Source of the DNA: Cohnella sp. GbtcB17
GTDB lineage: Bacteria > Bacillota > Bacilli > Paenibacillales > Paenibacillaceae
Length of the DNA: 64,000 nt
Assembly: GCF_019091135.1 (NCBI RefSeq)
Contig: NZ_JAGXJW010000003.1
Location: forward strand, 100,564-164,563
Direction of reading: 5' to 3'
Part shown: positions 51,346 to 60,034 of the stretch, piece by piece
Layout: every line of letters begins with the position of its first letter
How positions within the stretch are numbered: position 1 is the first letter of the stretch
Notes under the pieces: model-generated
Database searches by the model: none
What the model was told of the DNA's origin: nothing
What the model saw: only the letters and a program-made list of their open reading frames with translations
Program-made: the position numbers and the translations under genes

Positions 51346-51375
51346 AGAAGACCCGTGGCGGATCACGCGTCTTCT
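51346..51375 (-). terminator. Terminator after the truncated methyltransferase
   Basis: AGAAGACCCGTG (51346-51357) pairs with CACGCGTCTTCT (51364-51375), one mismatch, followed by ATTTATTTT on the minus strand. Part of the sequence is shared with the terminator at 52150-52178. Confidence 0.8.
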
Positions 51376-51413
51376 CTGGTTATTCCAATGTTTATTGGAC
51401 GATGGCGGGAGGT

Positions 51414-51626
51414 TTATCGCGGCTTATAGGCTTTTACGATCAAAAAATGAGGATTCGTTGCCAGACGATCAAACCACTTCGTATACCACTCCTGCGCCCC
51501 GGGTACATTTTTGAACGCCAGGCTTGGTTTTGGCTCGACGATTTGATCGATAATGAACGAAGCCGACGTTACGTTAAGAATCTCTTGAAGAGGTCTTCTG
51601 TAGAAAGTGACCTCGACAGGACCCAT
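51414..51626 (-). pseudogene. C-terminal fragment of a class I methyltransferase
   Basis: 70 codons. The sequence FYRRPLQEILN, VEPKPSLAFKN and NPHFLIVKAYK matches the extreme C-terminus of SAM-dependent methyltransferases of the YodH type, but the SAM-binding core (about 170 residues) is missing. Yet the ATG at 51626 has a good GGAGG seven bases upstream, inside the end of the SRPBCC gene, so the fragment could still be translated by coupling. Either a decayed gene fused to its neighbour by deletion, or a tiny functional leftover; decay is more likely. Confidence 0.65.
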
Positions 51627-51629
51627 CGG

Positions 51630-52109
51630 TCAACCTCCTCGTACATTGGTATCAAGCAAATGTTGTTCAGCCTTATATTTAATGTGGTTATTCCTCTTTA
51701 TAAGCAATCGCTGCATATACGACCGTAAAAAGATCACATCCGCCAATCTGCCAAGTCCCCCGCACGGTGAGGTGTAGTCAAAAATATCCGTCATCCATGT
51801 GCCGTCGGCAGTTGACTCAAAGATGTGCTCGTGCCTGAATCTCTTAAAAATGCCGCTTACCATCTCGTCTACAAACCGATAAGGAGGTTCAAACGCCGTG
51901 ATCTTCGATGTAAGCTGTTGGCGAACGAGAAAGTGGGTCGCCTCCCATGTAACAGTCTCCCCAAGCTCCATAAGACCGCTTGTTCGCCCCCTAATGGCAA
52001 CTTCCCCTGTATGTGAAGTTGATTCCATATGGACATCTATGCTCCGCGACAAGTCAAAGCATATCTGAATGGGGGCATGGATTAGCGTGGTTAAACGAAT
52101 AATGGGCAT
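51630..52109 (-). CDS. SRPBCC (START/AHSA1-like) protein
   Basis: 159 residues. The helix-grip pattern is clear: LTTLIHAPIQICFDLSRSID at the start, then WEATHFLVRQQLTSKITAFE, YRFVDEMVSGIFKRFRHEHI and the Asp-rich TDIFDYTSPCGGLG. Such proteins bind hydrophobic ligands; this subgroup is often annotated cyclase/dehydrase. The stop is three bases from the ATG of the methyltransferase fragment. No strong ribosome site is visible. Confidence 0.82.
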   Translation of the reverse strand: MPIIRLTTLIHAPIQICFDLSRSIDVHMESTSHTGEVAIRGRTSGLMELGETVTWEATHFLVRQQLTSKITAFEPPYRFVDEMVSGIFKRFRHEHIFESTADGTWMTDIFDYTSPCGGLGRLADVIFLRSYMQRLLIKRNNHIKYKAEQHLLDTNVRGG

Positions 52110-52149
52110 GACTCATATCACCATACTTTTTAGAATTGACCAGTAAAAA

Positions 52150-52178
52150 GAAGACCCGTGACAGGATCAAGGATCTTC
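52150..52178 (-). terminator. Terminator after the GNAT gene
   Basis: GAAGACCC (52150-52157) pairs with GGATCTTC (52171-52178) with one mismatch, and CTTTTTAC follows on the minus strand. It shares GAAGACCCGTG and GGATCA with the terminator 800 bases away. Confidence 0.7.
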
Positions 52179-52191
52179 GGAAATATGAAAG

Positions 52192-52965
52192 TTATGGAGC
52201 GGGAGAATAATAAGGGTAAGAGTAACCCGTAAAAACAAATCCTTTCCGCTCCAATATGGGACGCGATGCCGCACTCGCATCCACCATTAAAGTTCGGAAT
52301 CCGCGTTCCCATGCCAACCGGGCGCGCGCAGCTAAAAGAGCGGCGTAATAACCGCGGCCACGGAATTCCGCATGCGTCGCGCCTCCGAACAGACTGCAGA
52401 ACGAAGTACCTTCATGCAGATACATCCAGCCGACCGATACCGTTTGCCCGTTCTCTTCTGCAACGAAGACGGCCATCTGATCGGCGTAAGCGGCCAGTTC
52501 TTCTTTCAGTCGCACACCCAATTCGGCATGGGATTCCTGCCATACGGCATTTTCTAAACGAACTACAGCATCTATTTCTTGCGGCTTGGCGATACGGCGT
52601 ACAAACGAAGATGCGCCAATACGCAATAACTCATGGTCGTCCCGCAACGGCAAAATCATGAGGGCTTCCGCTTCTCCCTGCTCAAACCCTTTGGCGATCA
52701 GGCGCTCTCTTAGATCAGGAGGACTGTCGAAATCGTACATTTTCCACTCGAACGCTTTGCCGGTCTGCCGAAAATATCGCAGTTGTTCATCGATAACATC
52801 ATCCGCATTGGCCGCATCGAGCTCGGAGTAGACAACGAGGTTATCTCCGCCATTAGACGATAAGCAACGAATCACGGGACCGGCCGCCTCGTTATAGAGT
52901 CCCGGATAAACCGCCTTTTTTCGCATCTCTTCGTTAAACAGAACAATCAAAGGGTCTCGATTCAG
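52192..52965 (-). CDS. GNAT-family N-acetyltransferase
   Basis: The GNAT fold is visible in the C-terminal half: FVAEENGQTVSVGWMYLHEG, CSLFGGATHAEFRGRGYYAA (acetyl-CoA loop, R/Q-x-x-G-R/Y pattern) and ARARLAWERGFRTLMVDASA. The open frame reaches 53046, but that start has no ribosome site and overlaps the XRE gene. A strong AAGGAGG at about 52974-52980 is followed nine bases later by CTG 52965, so a non-ATG start there is my best guess (257 residues). Substrate unknown. Confidence 0.8.
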   Translation of the reverse strand: MNRDPLIVLFNEEMRKKAVYPGLYNEAAGPVIRCLSSNGGDNLVVYSELDAANADDVIDEQLRYFRQTGKAFEWKMYDFDSPPDLRERLIAKGFEQGEAEALMILPLRDDHELLRIGASSFVRRIAKPQEIDAVVRLENAVWQESHAELGVRLKEELAAYADQMAVFVAEENGQTVSVGWMYLHEGTSFCSLFGGATHAEFRGRGYYAALLAARARLAWERGFRTLMVDASAASRPILERKGFVFTGYSYPYYSPAP

Positions 52966-53014
52966 ATTGATTCTCCTCCTTCCCGTTAATCCGTCAGAAC
53001 AGAAACATGGATGC

Positions 53015-53716
53015 TTAACGCATCTCGAACAATGAGGCCGGTTCAAGCTTCTCGTTCAACCATGCTTCTCCCTCGACGAATAAGCTTTTTTGCACTTTGA
53101 TAATCCCGCTCCGCTTGGCCAGCCGGTTCATTTGGTTTTGCATCAGCCTGGAGTTGCACAGGACGACGACTTGCTCGCAATGAGGCAGGAACCACCGCTG
53201 GAGCTCCTCCCATTTCTCTCTGACCTCCTGTTGGAACACAATCGGTTGCCCGTGAACGATCATCTTTCGATTGTCGACCAGCAATTTGACTTTGCCGGAC
53301 GCAAGCCGCAGACAGGCGTTTTTCAGATCCGCGGAGATTTGTATAATCTCATCTGAGCTGATCGCGCCGGTTACTTGCCAAGCGATGAGATTGTCCGCTG
53401 TCTCGACACGATAATTGAAGCGATCCTGGAATGGCCGCTCCAGCTCTTTTTTGAGAGAAGCCGCATGCAGGGAGAAGCGCTCGTGATCAAAAAAATAGCC
53501 GATGTCGACATCCAGCGTATTGCAAATCAGTTCGATGTTTTTGAGCGAAATATTGCGAACGCCGCGCTCTACGCCGCCGATGTAGGTGCGGTCTAATCCC
53601 GAGCGGGCGGCGAGCGTGTCCTGCGACATGTTCGATCTAAGCCGCAGCTCTTTTAATCGCAAGCCAAAGTCATCTAACACACTCATCGGACAACATCCTT
53701 CATTGCGATTTCCCAA
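53015..53716 (-). CDS. XRE-family regulator, paralogue B, in the GlcNAc PTS operon
   Basis: 233 residues from TTG 53716 (GGAGG upstream, within the end of ptsI); a later ATG at 53686 is possible. The helix-turn-helix MSQDTLAARSGLDRTYIGGV and the C-terminal domain are almost identical to paralogue A at 27891-28592. The conserved N-terminal GNRNEGCCPM with synonymous changes supports the early start, giving a 17-base overlap with ptsI. As last gene of the PTS operon it may regulate sugar or envelope genes elsewhere; no operator is visible. Confidence 0.9.
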   Translation of the reverse strand: MGNRNEGCCPMSVLDDFGLRLKELRLRSNMSQDTLAARSGLDRTYIGGVERGVRNISLKNIELICNTLDVDIGYFFDHERFSLHAASLKKELERPFQDRFNYRVETADNLIAWQVTGAISSDEIIQISADLKNACLRLASGKVKLLVDNRKMIVHGQPIVFQQEVREKWEELQRWFLPHCEQVVVLCNSRLMQNQMNRLAKRSGIIKVQKSLFVEGEAWLNEKLEPASLFEMR

Positions 53717-55466
53717 GCGCTACCTCCATCATAATCGACGCTTGCCGGTTCGCATACCACTTCTCTACACACGCTTTGATTTTGTCCGGATCGTCAAGCT
53801 CCAGCGCATCCTTCAACAGCTCTTGCGCTTCGCGCCGATCGATCCGCGAGATGAGTTCGCGCGTGGCCAATATGGACCCGCCGCTCACGCTGAATTTTTG
53901 CAATCCCATCCCTAGCAACAGCGGAATCGCCAGCGGCTGCCCCGCCATTTCCCCGCACATGCCCACCGGTATCCGCTCGGCGACGGCGGCTTGAATGACG
54001 TTATAGATCAGCCTCAATACGGCCGGCTCCAAGCCGTTATTCATATGCATAACCTTCGCGTTCATGCGGTCGGCCGCCATCGTATATTGAACGAGATCGT
54101 TCGTTCCGATACTGAAGAAATCGACAACCTTGGCAAAGCGGTCGGCCAGGATCGCCGCGGCCGGCACCTCGATCATGATGCCGATCGGAACGGCGCGGTC
54201 GAACGGTACTCCTTGTTCTGCGAGTTCCCTTTTTGCTGCCTCCACCGCCTCCATCGCGCGGCTTAACTCCTGCATCGTCGAGATCATAGGGAACATGATG
54301 CTGATGTTTCCCAGGGCGCTTGCGCGCAGGATCGCGCGAAGCTGCGTTTTAAAGAGGTCCATCTTCTCCAAGCTGATCCGAATGGCCCGGAATCCGAGAA
54401 ACGGGTTTTGTTCTTTGGGCAAATTCAGCGCAGGCAGTTCCTTGTCTCCGCCAATATCCATCGTTCGGATGACAACGGGAGCTTCGGGGCCGATCGCCTG
54501 TACGATGTCCCGATAGACCTCAAACTGCTCGTCTTCGTCCGGCAGATCGTTGCGCTCCATGAACAGAAACTCGGTCCGGAACAAGCCAATGCCTTCGGCT
54601 CCGCAATCGGCGGCGGACGAAGCCTCCTTGACCGACCCGATATTCGCCGTCAATTCAACAAGGTGACCGTCGCTCGTTCGCGTCGGTCGATTCCCAAACG
54701 CGCGCAGCTCGTTCAACCGGCGAAGATACCGTTCCCTTAACTCGCCATACGACGCAAGATCCTCTTCGGACGGGTCCACTATCACTTTTCCTTCGACGCC
54801 GTCCACAATAATCGTCTGGCCTTCCTCGATCCGCTCCAGATTCGTGACGGCTCCGATGACGGCGGGCAGCCCCAGGGAACGGGCGATAATCGCAGTGTGC
54901 GAGGTCGCCCCTCCCAGCGATGTGGCGAATCCGACGACAACCTCGTTATCCAGCTGCGCGATGTAAGTAGGCAGCAAATCTTCGGCGATCAGAATCTCCC
55001 GCTCGCTGCCCGGCGCAGCCCGCTCCTCCTGTTTATTCGATAAACAGCGGCAGATGCGATCGCCGATATCCCGAATGTCCGCGCTGCGCAATTGAAGATA
55101 GGGATCGTCCAATCGGCTCAATCTGGAGGCAATGTCTTCCGCGGCCTCACGAACGGCAAATTCGGCCTGAAAATAATCGTCTGCGATTTTTGACCGGATT
55201 AATGATGTCAGTTCTTCATCGCGTATCAAATACAGATGGCCCTCGAAAATTTCCGCTTCTTGTTCCCGGCCGTCGCCGATCCACTTCGCATGCAATCGGG
55301 AAAGCTCATCCGCGGCGCGCGCTAACGCCGCTTCGAGCCGTTCAAGCTCCCCCGCTACAGTAGACGGATCGATCTTGGCGACGGGCTGATGCGAGACCTC
55401 CTCGCGAATGATGCGCGCTTTGCCTATTGCGTATCCCGCGGAAGCGGGGACGCCCTGCAGAATCAT
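53700..55466 (-). CDS. ptsI: PTS Enzyme I
   Basis: 588 residues, full length. It transfers phosphate from phosphoenolpyruvate to HPr. The phospho-acceptor His is in GGATSHTAIIARS (about residue 190); the PEP-binding signature FRTEFLFMERNDLPDEDEQF (about 296-315) and the C-terminal Cys of GMCGEMAGQP (about 503) are intact. ATG overlaps the HPr stop (ATGA). This is a second, operon-borne PTS relay; whether a general ptsHI exists elsewhere cannot be seen. Confidence 0.97.
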   Translation of the reverse strand: MILQGVPASAGYAIGKARIIREEVSHQPVAKIDPSTVAGELERLEAALARAADELSRLHAKWIGDGREQEAEIFEGHLYLIRDEELTSLIRSKIADDYFQAEFAVREAAEDIASRLSRLDDPYLQLRSADIRDIGDRICRCLSNKQEERAAPGSEREILIAEDLLPTYIAQLDNEVVVGFATSLGGATSHTAIIARSLGLPAVIGAVTNLERIEEGQTIIVDGVEGKVIVDPSEEDLASYGELRERYLRRLNELRAFGNRPTRTSDGHLVELTANIGSVKEASSAADCGAEGIGLFRTEFLFMERNDLPDEDEQFEVYRDIVQAIGPEAPVVIRTMDIGGDKELPALNLPKEQNPFLGFRAIRISLEKMDLFKTQLRAILRASALGNISIMFPMISTMQELSRAMEAVEAAKRELAEQGVPFDRAVPIGIMIEVPAAAILADRFAKVVDFFSIGTNDLVQYTMAADRMNAKVMHMNNGLEPAVLRLIYNVIQAAVAERIPVGMCGEMAGQPLAIPLLLGMGLQKFSVSGGSILATRELISRIDRREAQELLKDALELDDPDKIKACVEKWYANRQASIMMEVALGKSQ

Positions 55467-55747
55467 GGCTGCACCTTCTTGGCTGGATTCTCTTCGATCG
55501 GCGATGCAAGCAGGTCGCCGATCGTCTTCATCGCTTCCGCCTCCCCTTCTCCTTCGGCGATCAAAGTTACCGTATCGCCGAATTTGATGCCCGCCGAAAG
55601 GACGCCGACCAGACTCTTCGCATTAAATTGGACGCCCTCCTTCTCGATTTGAATCGTGCAATTAAACTGCGAAGCCGACGCGACCACGGCTTTGGCCGGG
55701 CGTACGTGAAGACCGAGCAAATTTTGAATGACGAATTGTTTTTGCAT
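55463..55747 (-). CDS. ptsH: PTS phosphocarrier HPr
   Basis: 94 residues from ATG 55747. The phospho-His is in LLGLHVRPAK (about residue 15). The regulatory serine region NAKSLVGVLSAGI (Ser about 46) is retained, so HPr kinase could act on it and link it to carbon catabolite control. A short tail (SPIEENPAKKVQP) extends the usual domain. It is flanked by crr and ptsI. Confidence 0.93.
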   Translation of the reverse strand: MQKQFVIQNLLGLHVRPAKAVVASASQFNCTIQIEKEGVQFNAKSLVGVLSAGIKFGDTVTLIAEGEGEAEAMKTIGDLLASPIEENPAKKVQP

Positions 55748-55781
55748 CTCTATCCATTCCATCCCTTCCTGTCTGGCGCGG

Positions 55782-56282
55782 TTATCTTTCTGTCTCAAAA
55801 GCAAGCAAACCCATCTCGCCGACATTGACCGCACCGTAATGGCATTCCGGGTCTGCGGCCAGCAAATGTTCGTTAACGATGACGACCGGCGTAACGGCCG
55901 AATATCCTTCGCTTCTCAGCAAGCCGAGATCGAATTCGATCAATACCTGACCGGCCACCACCCGGTCTCCGGTCTTGACCCGCGCGCTGAAGCCTCTGCC
56001 CCGCAGGCTAACCGTATTGATGCCGATATGGATCAAAATCTGCACGCCGGATGCGTGCTCCAGGATAACGGCATGAGCGGTATCGATGACATGCACCACC
56101 GTTCCGGACAAGGGCGAGATTAATCTCCCGGACGAAGGGAGAATAGCAAGCCCTTTCCCGATATGTCCCTGCGAGAATGCCGCATCGGGAACTTCGGAGA
56201 GGGGCACGGATTGCCCGCTTAGCGGAGCAAGCAGCGTTATTTTCTGGCGATTTGTTTTGGGCTTCAGCCATTTGGACAGCAT
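55782..56282 (-). CDS. crr: PTS glucose-type Enzyme IIA
   Basis: 166 residues. The domain is typical of EIIA-Glc: ITLLAPLSGQSVPLSEVPDA, then VQILIHIGINTVSLRG with the phospho-His (about 90; the usual ILIHVGIDTVxLxG) and the first His in GTVVHVIDTAHAVIL. Since the NagE-type permease in this operon lacks a IIA domain, this protein supplies it. It passes phosphate from HPr to the IIB cysteine. Confidence 0.95.
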   Translation of the reverse strand: MLSKWLKPKTNRQKITLLAPLSGQSVPLSEVPDAAFSQGHIGKGLAILPSSGRLISPLSGTVVHVIDTAHAVILEHASGVQILIHIGINTVSLRGRGFSARVKTGDRVVAGQVLIEFDLGLLRSEGYSAVTPVVIVNEHLLAADPECHYGAVNVGEMGLLAFETER

Positions 56283-56303
56283 GTTGGCCTTCCTCCTGCT
56301 CTT

Positions 56304-57167
56304 TTATGGGGTAGACGACAAGGCCTGAAACAAACGATACAAGTGCATGACCATATAGCCGATCTCGTCTTCCGGAATTTTCGTATGAAGCTGTTCCTGC
56401 ATCAACTTGCTCAATTCCACAGCCAGCGCATACTCCTGACGCCTCGTCTTTTTGATCTCCCGCATAAAAGGATTGGGCGTCGTCTTCCGGTTCACGATTC
56501 TTTCGATCATGTAGCGGAAGTGAGCGATGAGCCGGGCATAATCCGTCCCTTCCCGGGGAATCCGGATCCGGCCACGCTGCTCGATGGCGGCTACGAGACT
56601 ATTGATTAAATGGGTATATTTAATAATTTGTCCGACGGACACGTCGGCGATGCCGGAGTGAATATGATAGGACAAAAACCCGATCTCATCCTCCGGAATG
56701 TCGACGCGATAAGTTTCGCGGATCATGGCTGCAGCTTCGCAGGCAATTTCATACTCCCTCGTAAAAATCATTTTCGTTTCATACAAAAAGGGGTTTACGA
56801 TGTCCATGCCGTTCTTCAGTCGATAGACAGCGAAATGGATATGGCTCGGCAGGGCCAGGTAGAGCTTGTAGTTCATCTGGCGCTCAAAACGCTCGGCCGC
56901 CAACTCGATGATCCGCTCGGAAATCCGGATCGCCTCTGCGGGTATGCCTTCAAGAAGCGTCTGATAGTCCTTCATCTGATCCCGATCGTCCAGACGAAAC
57001 CGCTTCTCGATTCGGGGATCGTCTGCAAGCAGCGGAGAAGCGTCTTTGGAAGCGAAGCCGATTCCTTTGCCCAGCAGAACCAGCTCCTGGCCGGTCGCTT
57101 CATCCAAAACTAGTAACACGTTGTTTCCAATGACGCGTTCGATTTTCAGGCGGCCCCCGGAACCCAT
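56304..57167 (-). CDS. BglG/GlcT-family transcription antiterminator
   Basis: 287 residues. An N-terminal RNA-binding CAT domain (RLKIERVIGNNVLLVLDEAT) is followed by two PTS-regulation domains: the first about 65-170 with SHIHFAVYRLKNG, the second about 175-285, with PEDEIGFLSYHIHS and PEDEIGYMVMHLYR. HPr and EII phosphorylation of these histidines would control binding. The leader of the operon at 59946-60012 carries a GlcT-type RNA antiterminator, so it acts there. It starts 20 bases after nagA. Confidence 0.94.
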   Translation of the reverse strand: MGSGGRLKIERVIGNNVLLVLDEATGQELVLLGKGIGFASKDASPLLADDPRIEKRFRLDDRDQMKDYQTLLEGIPAEAIRISERIIELAAERFERQMNYKLYLALPSHIHFAVYRLKNGMDIVNPFLYETKMIFTREYEIACEAAAMIRETYRVDIPEDEIGFLSYHIHSGIADVSVGQIIKYTHLINSLVAAIEQRGRIRIPREGTDYARLIAHFRYMIERIVNRKTTPNPFMREIKKTRRQEYALAVELSKLMQEQLHTKIPEDEIGYMVMHLYRLFQALSSTP

Positions 57168-57187
57168 CGATCATCCCTCACTTTAGC

Positions 57188-58345
57188 TCATCGTTGATAG
57201 CGAAGCTCGCCCCCGACCATGCTCCATACCACGCCATACGATTCGTCCAGGAGCACCAGATCCGCGTCGCAGTCCGGCTCGATTCGACCTTTGCCTGATA
57301 ATCCCAATACGTCGGCGGGCGTTCTCGTCGCCATGGCGACCGCCTCGCAAAGCGGTACGCCCAATTCAACGGTATTGCGCAAGGCCAAGTTCATGGTCAC
57401 CGTACTGGAGGCCAGCGTTCCGTCCTGCAGCCTGGCCACGCCGTCCTCCACGCGGGTTTGATGGCCGCCGAACAGATAAGTGCCGTCTCCCATCCCCATC
57501 GCCTGCAGCGCATCCGTGATCAGGACGACGCCTTCAGGCCCTTTCAGCCGATACATGAGCCGCACGATCGCCGGATGCAGATGGACGCCGTCCACGATCG
57601 CTTGCAAACTTACCTTGTCCTCCTCAAAAGCGGCCACGATCACCCCCGGATCCCGGTGATGGATCGGACGCATGCCGTTGAAGCAATGCGTAATATGGCT
57701 CGCTCCTGCGGCAAATGCCGTTTTGGCCTGCTCATAGGTAGCGTCGGAATGGGCAACCGCGACGACAATGCCTTTGGCGACCAGCCTCTCGATCATTTCC
57801 AGCCCGCCAGGCAGCTCGGGCGCCAGCGTTACCATTTTTAATTGGTCACCGGTAGTCGCGAGGATCGTCTCCAGCTCATTCAGGTCGGGATGGCGTAAAT
57901 ACGCCTCGTTTTGCATCCCTTTGCGCTTCGGATGAAGGTAAGGCCCTTCCATATGGATGCCCGCAATCGCCGCGCCGGGCTCGCGTCCGGCTACCTCCCC
58001 TACGCTTTTGGCCATTCCGAGGAATTGCTCCAGCGTAGAGCTGACGGAGGTGGCCAGGAAGGAGGTACAGCCCGTCTCCACGCACGCCCGGGATACTTCC
58101 TCCACGCTTCGGGTCGAACCGTCCATCATATCGAAGCCCTTGGCGCCGTGTATATGCACGTCGATCATCCCGGGAATGAGCAGCTGTCCTTGACCGTCCA
58201 GATGCTGCAGGGCGGAAGAAGCTGCGCCGCCTTCCATTTTTTCCGAAATGCCGACGATTTTTCCGTCCTCGATCAGCACCTCCGCGTCTTCGACGATTCG
58301 GTCGCGCAGGACGGCCCTCACATTCGAAATCAGCCATGTCGTCAT
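57188..58345 (-). CDS. nagA: N-acetylglucosamine-6-phosphate deacetylase
   Basis: 385 residues from ATG 58345 with GGAGAGG upstream. Metal-ligand HIHG at IDVHIHGAKGFDMMDG (about residues 60-75), IHMEGPYLHPKRKGMQ (about 128), AHSDATYEQ (about 195), HCFNGMRPIHHRDPG (about 216) and catalytic Asp in LITDALQAMG (about 275) are intact. It removes acetate from GlcNAc-6-P produced by the PTS. Deaminase nagB is not in the window. Confidence 0.96.
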   Translation of the reverse strand: MTTWLISNVRAVLRDRIVEDAEVLIEDGKIVGISEKMEGGAASSALQHLDGQGQLLIPGMIDVHIHGAKGFDMMDGSTRSVEEVSRACVETGCTSFLATSVSSTLEQFLGMAKSVGEVAGREPGAAIAGIHMEGPYLHPKRKGMQNEAYLRHPDLNELETILATTGDQLKMVTLAPELPGGLEMIERLVAKGIVVAVAHSDATYEQAKTAFAAGASHITHCFNGMRPIHHRDPGVIVAAFEEDKVSLQAIVDGVHLHPAIVRLMYRLKGPEGVVLITDALQAMGMGDGTYLFGGHQTRVEDGVARLQDGTLASSTVTMNLALRNTVELGVPLCEAVAMATRTPADVLGLSGKGRIEPDCDADLVLLDESYGVVWSMVGGELRYQR

Positions 58346-58373
58346 TTTCGTTTCCTCTCCTTCATCTTGGGCG

Positions 58374-59819
58374 CTATATGATTTTTTTGATTTCATCCTT
58401 CAACATTTCGGACTGCACGCCGAACACAATTTGCACGGCGCCCTGCCCCAGCCGCATCACGCCGCTTGCTCCCAGTCCCTTTAGCTTGCGGTCGTCGACG
58501 GCCTTCTCGTCCTTCACCACAAGGCGCAGCCGCGTAATGCAGGCATCGATCGCATGAAGGTTGTCCGCCCCGCCCACGGAAGCCAATACGTCGACCGCTT
58601 TAGCCTGCAAACTTCCCGCGGCCGTATCCCGCGGTTCGGATTGTTCCTCGGCGTTCTCGCGTCCGGGCGTCTTCAAGTCGAATTTTACGATGATAAAGCG
58701 GAACATCGCATAATACACCAGTCCGAAAGCGATTCCGACGGGCAGGATAAGAATCGGCTTTGTGCCGAGCGGGAAATTGATGAGGTAATCGATCAGCCCT
58801 TGGGAGAATCCCGCTCCGAGCTTCACGCCCAGGGCTGCCATAATAAGTCCGCTGACCCCGGTCAGGATGGCATGGATCACGAACAAAAACGGTGCTGCAA
58901 ACATAAAGGCAAACTCGATGGGCTCCGTAATCCCAGTGAGGAAGGACACGAGTGCGGCCCCTCCGAAGACGGAAGCGATATCTTTCCTTCGCTCCGGCCT
59001 GGCCGTGTGAATAATCGCCAATGCGGCGCCCGGGAGCGCAAACATCATGATCGGGAAGAAACCCGTAATAAACATGCCTGCCGTCTTGTCGCCGGCAAAG
59101 AACCGCGTCAGATCGCCATGGACGACATTGCCAGCCGCATCCGTATAGGAGCCGATTTGAAACCATGCAATGGAGTTCAGAATATGATGGAGACCGAATG
59201 GAATGAGCAGACGGTTCGAAGTCAAATAGATCATGGATCCGATGCCGCCCAAATCGACGACCCATCTGCCGAAGACGTCCAGGCCTTGTTGAATCGGGAT
59301 CCAGATGACGCCCAATACGAGACCGACGATCACCATGACGAACGAAGTCACGATGGGCACGAACCGTTTGCCGCTGAAAAATCCGAGCCAGTCGGGCAGC
59401 TTGATTTTGTGATACCGGGCGTACAGGAAGGCGGATACAAGACCTGCTACAATACCGCCGATCACCCCCATATTAATATCGGCATCTTCGCCAACGAATG
59501 AGAAAGCTACAGGCACGGCCTTTAGTACATTCGCCAGCACTTGATAAGCAATGACCGCCGCCAGCGCGGCGACGGCGTCCCCCGCTAGTCCGATCGCCAC
59601 GCCGATGGCGAAGATCAGCGGAAGATTCCCGAAGATCGCCGAGCCTCCGGCATTAAGGAATGGCGCAAGATAATGGTTCAACCATCCCCCGACATTGCTG
59701 CCCAGACCCAGATCCTTGACGTAGTCGATATTTCCGAACCTCAGCAAGAGCGAAGCTGCAGGCAATGAAGCGATGGGAAGCATAAGGGCCTTTCCGATTT
59801 TCTGCAAAAACACCAGCAC
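58374..59819 (-). CDS. nagE: PTS N-acetylglucosamine permease, Enzyme IICB
   Basis: 481 residues from GTG 59819. The IIC domain has about ten membrane segments and the sugar-site motif GITEPIEFAFMF (about 315-326). The IIB domain at the C-terminus carries the phospho-Cys in AIDACITRLRLVV (about 424). No IIA domain is fused. Assignment as GlcNAc-type rests on the nagA neighbour and family resemblance (LPIASLPAASLLLRFG start). First gene of the operon, behind an antiterminator leader. Confidence 0.95.
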   Translation of the reverse strand: MLVFLQKIGKALMLPIASLPAASLLLRFGNIDYVKDLGLGSNVGGWLNHYLAPFLNAGGSAIFGNLPLIFAIGVAIGLAGDAVAALAAVIAYQVLANVLKAVPVAFSFVGEDADINMGVIGGIVAGLVSAFLYARYHKIKLPDWLGFFSGKRFVPIVTSFVMVIVGLVLGVIWIPIQQGLDVFGRWVVDLGGIGSMIYLTSNRLLIPFGLHHILNSIAWFQIGSYTDAAGNVVHGDLTRFFAGDKTAGMFITGFFPIMMFALPGAALAIIHTARPERRKDIASVFGGAALVSFLTGITEPIEFAFMFAAPFLFVIHAILTGVSGLIMAALGVKLGAGFSQGLIDYLINFPLGTKPILILPVGIAFGLVYYAMFRFIIVKFDLKTPGRENAEEQSEPRDTAAGSLQAKAVDVLASVGGADNLHAIDACITRLRLVVKDEKAVDDRKLKGLGASGVMRLGQGAVQIVFGVQSEMLKDEIKKII

Positions 59820-59945
59820 GTTCTTTCATCCCCTTTCCCCGATCTGTCATCCGATTTCTCTATCTTGTTCGTGTCTTCGGCCTCGTGCCGACACGGATCT
59901 CCAGCGTCCCCTCTCTCATCAATCCCCCATGCAGGAAACAAAAAA

Positions 59946-59988
59946 AGCCAAAGACCCAAATCCCCCGGAGGAGATTCGATCCTTGGCT
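59946..59988 (-). terminator. Leader terminator of the nagE operon (antiterminator-controlled)
   Basis: AGCCAA (59946-59951) pairs with TTGGCT (59983-59988), followed on the minus strand by about eight U. The upstream arm overlaps the last bases (GAG) of the RNA antiterminator at 59987-60012, so the two structures exclude each other. Confidence 0.85.
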
Positions 59989-60012
59989 CATGCCCGTAAA
60001 ACGGTAACACGC
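59987..60012 (-). promoter_or_regulatory. RAT (ribonucleic antiterminator) for the GlcT-type protein
   Basis: On the minus strand the leader reads GTGTTACC, an inner hairpin TTTTAC, then GGGCATGAG. This matches the ptsG-type RAT recognised by GlcT (GTGTTAC...GGCATGAG). It overlaps the terminator at 59946-59988, so binding of the antiterminator would allow readthrough into nagE. Confidence 0.82.
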
Positions 60013-60034
60013 CGATGCGTTTATAATTAATATT

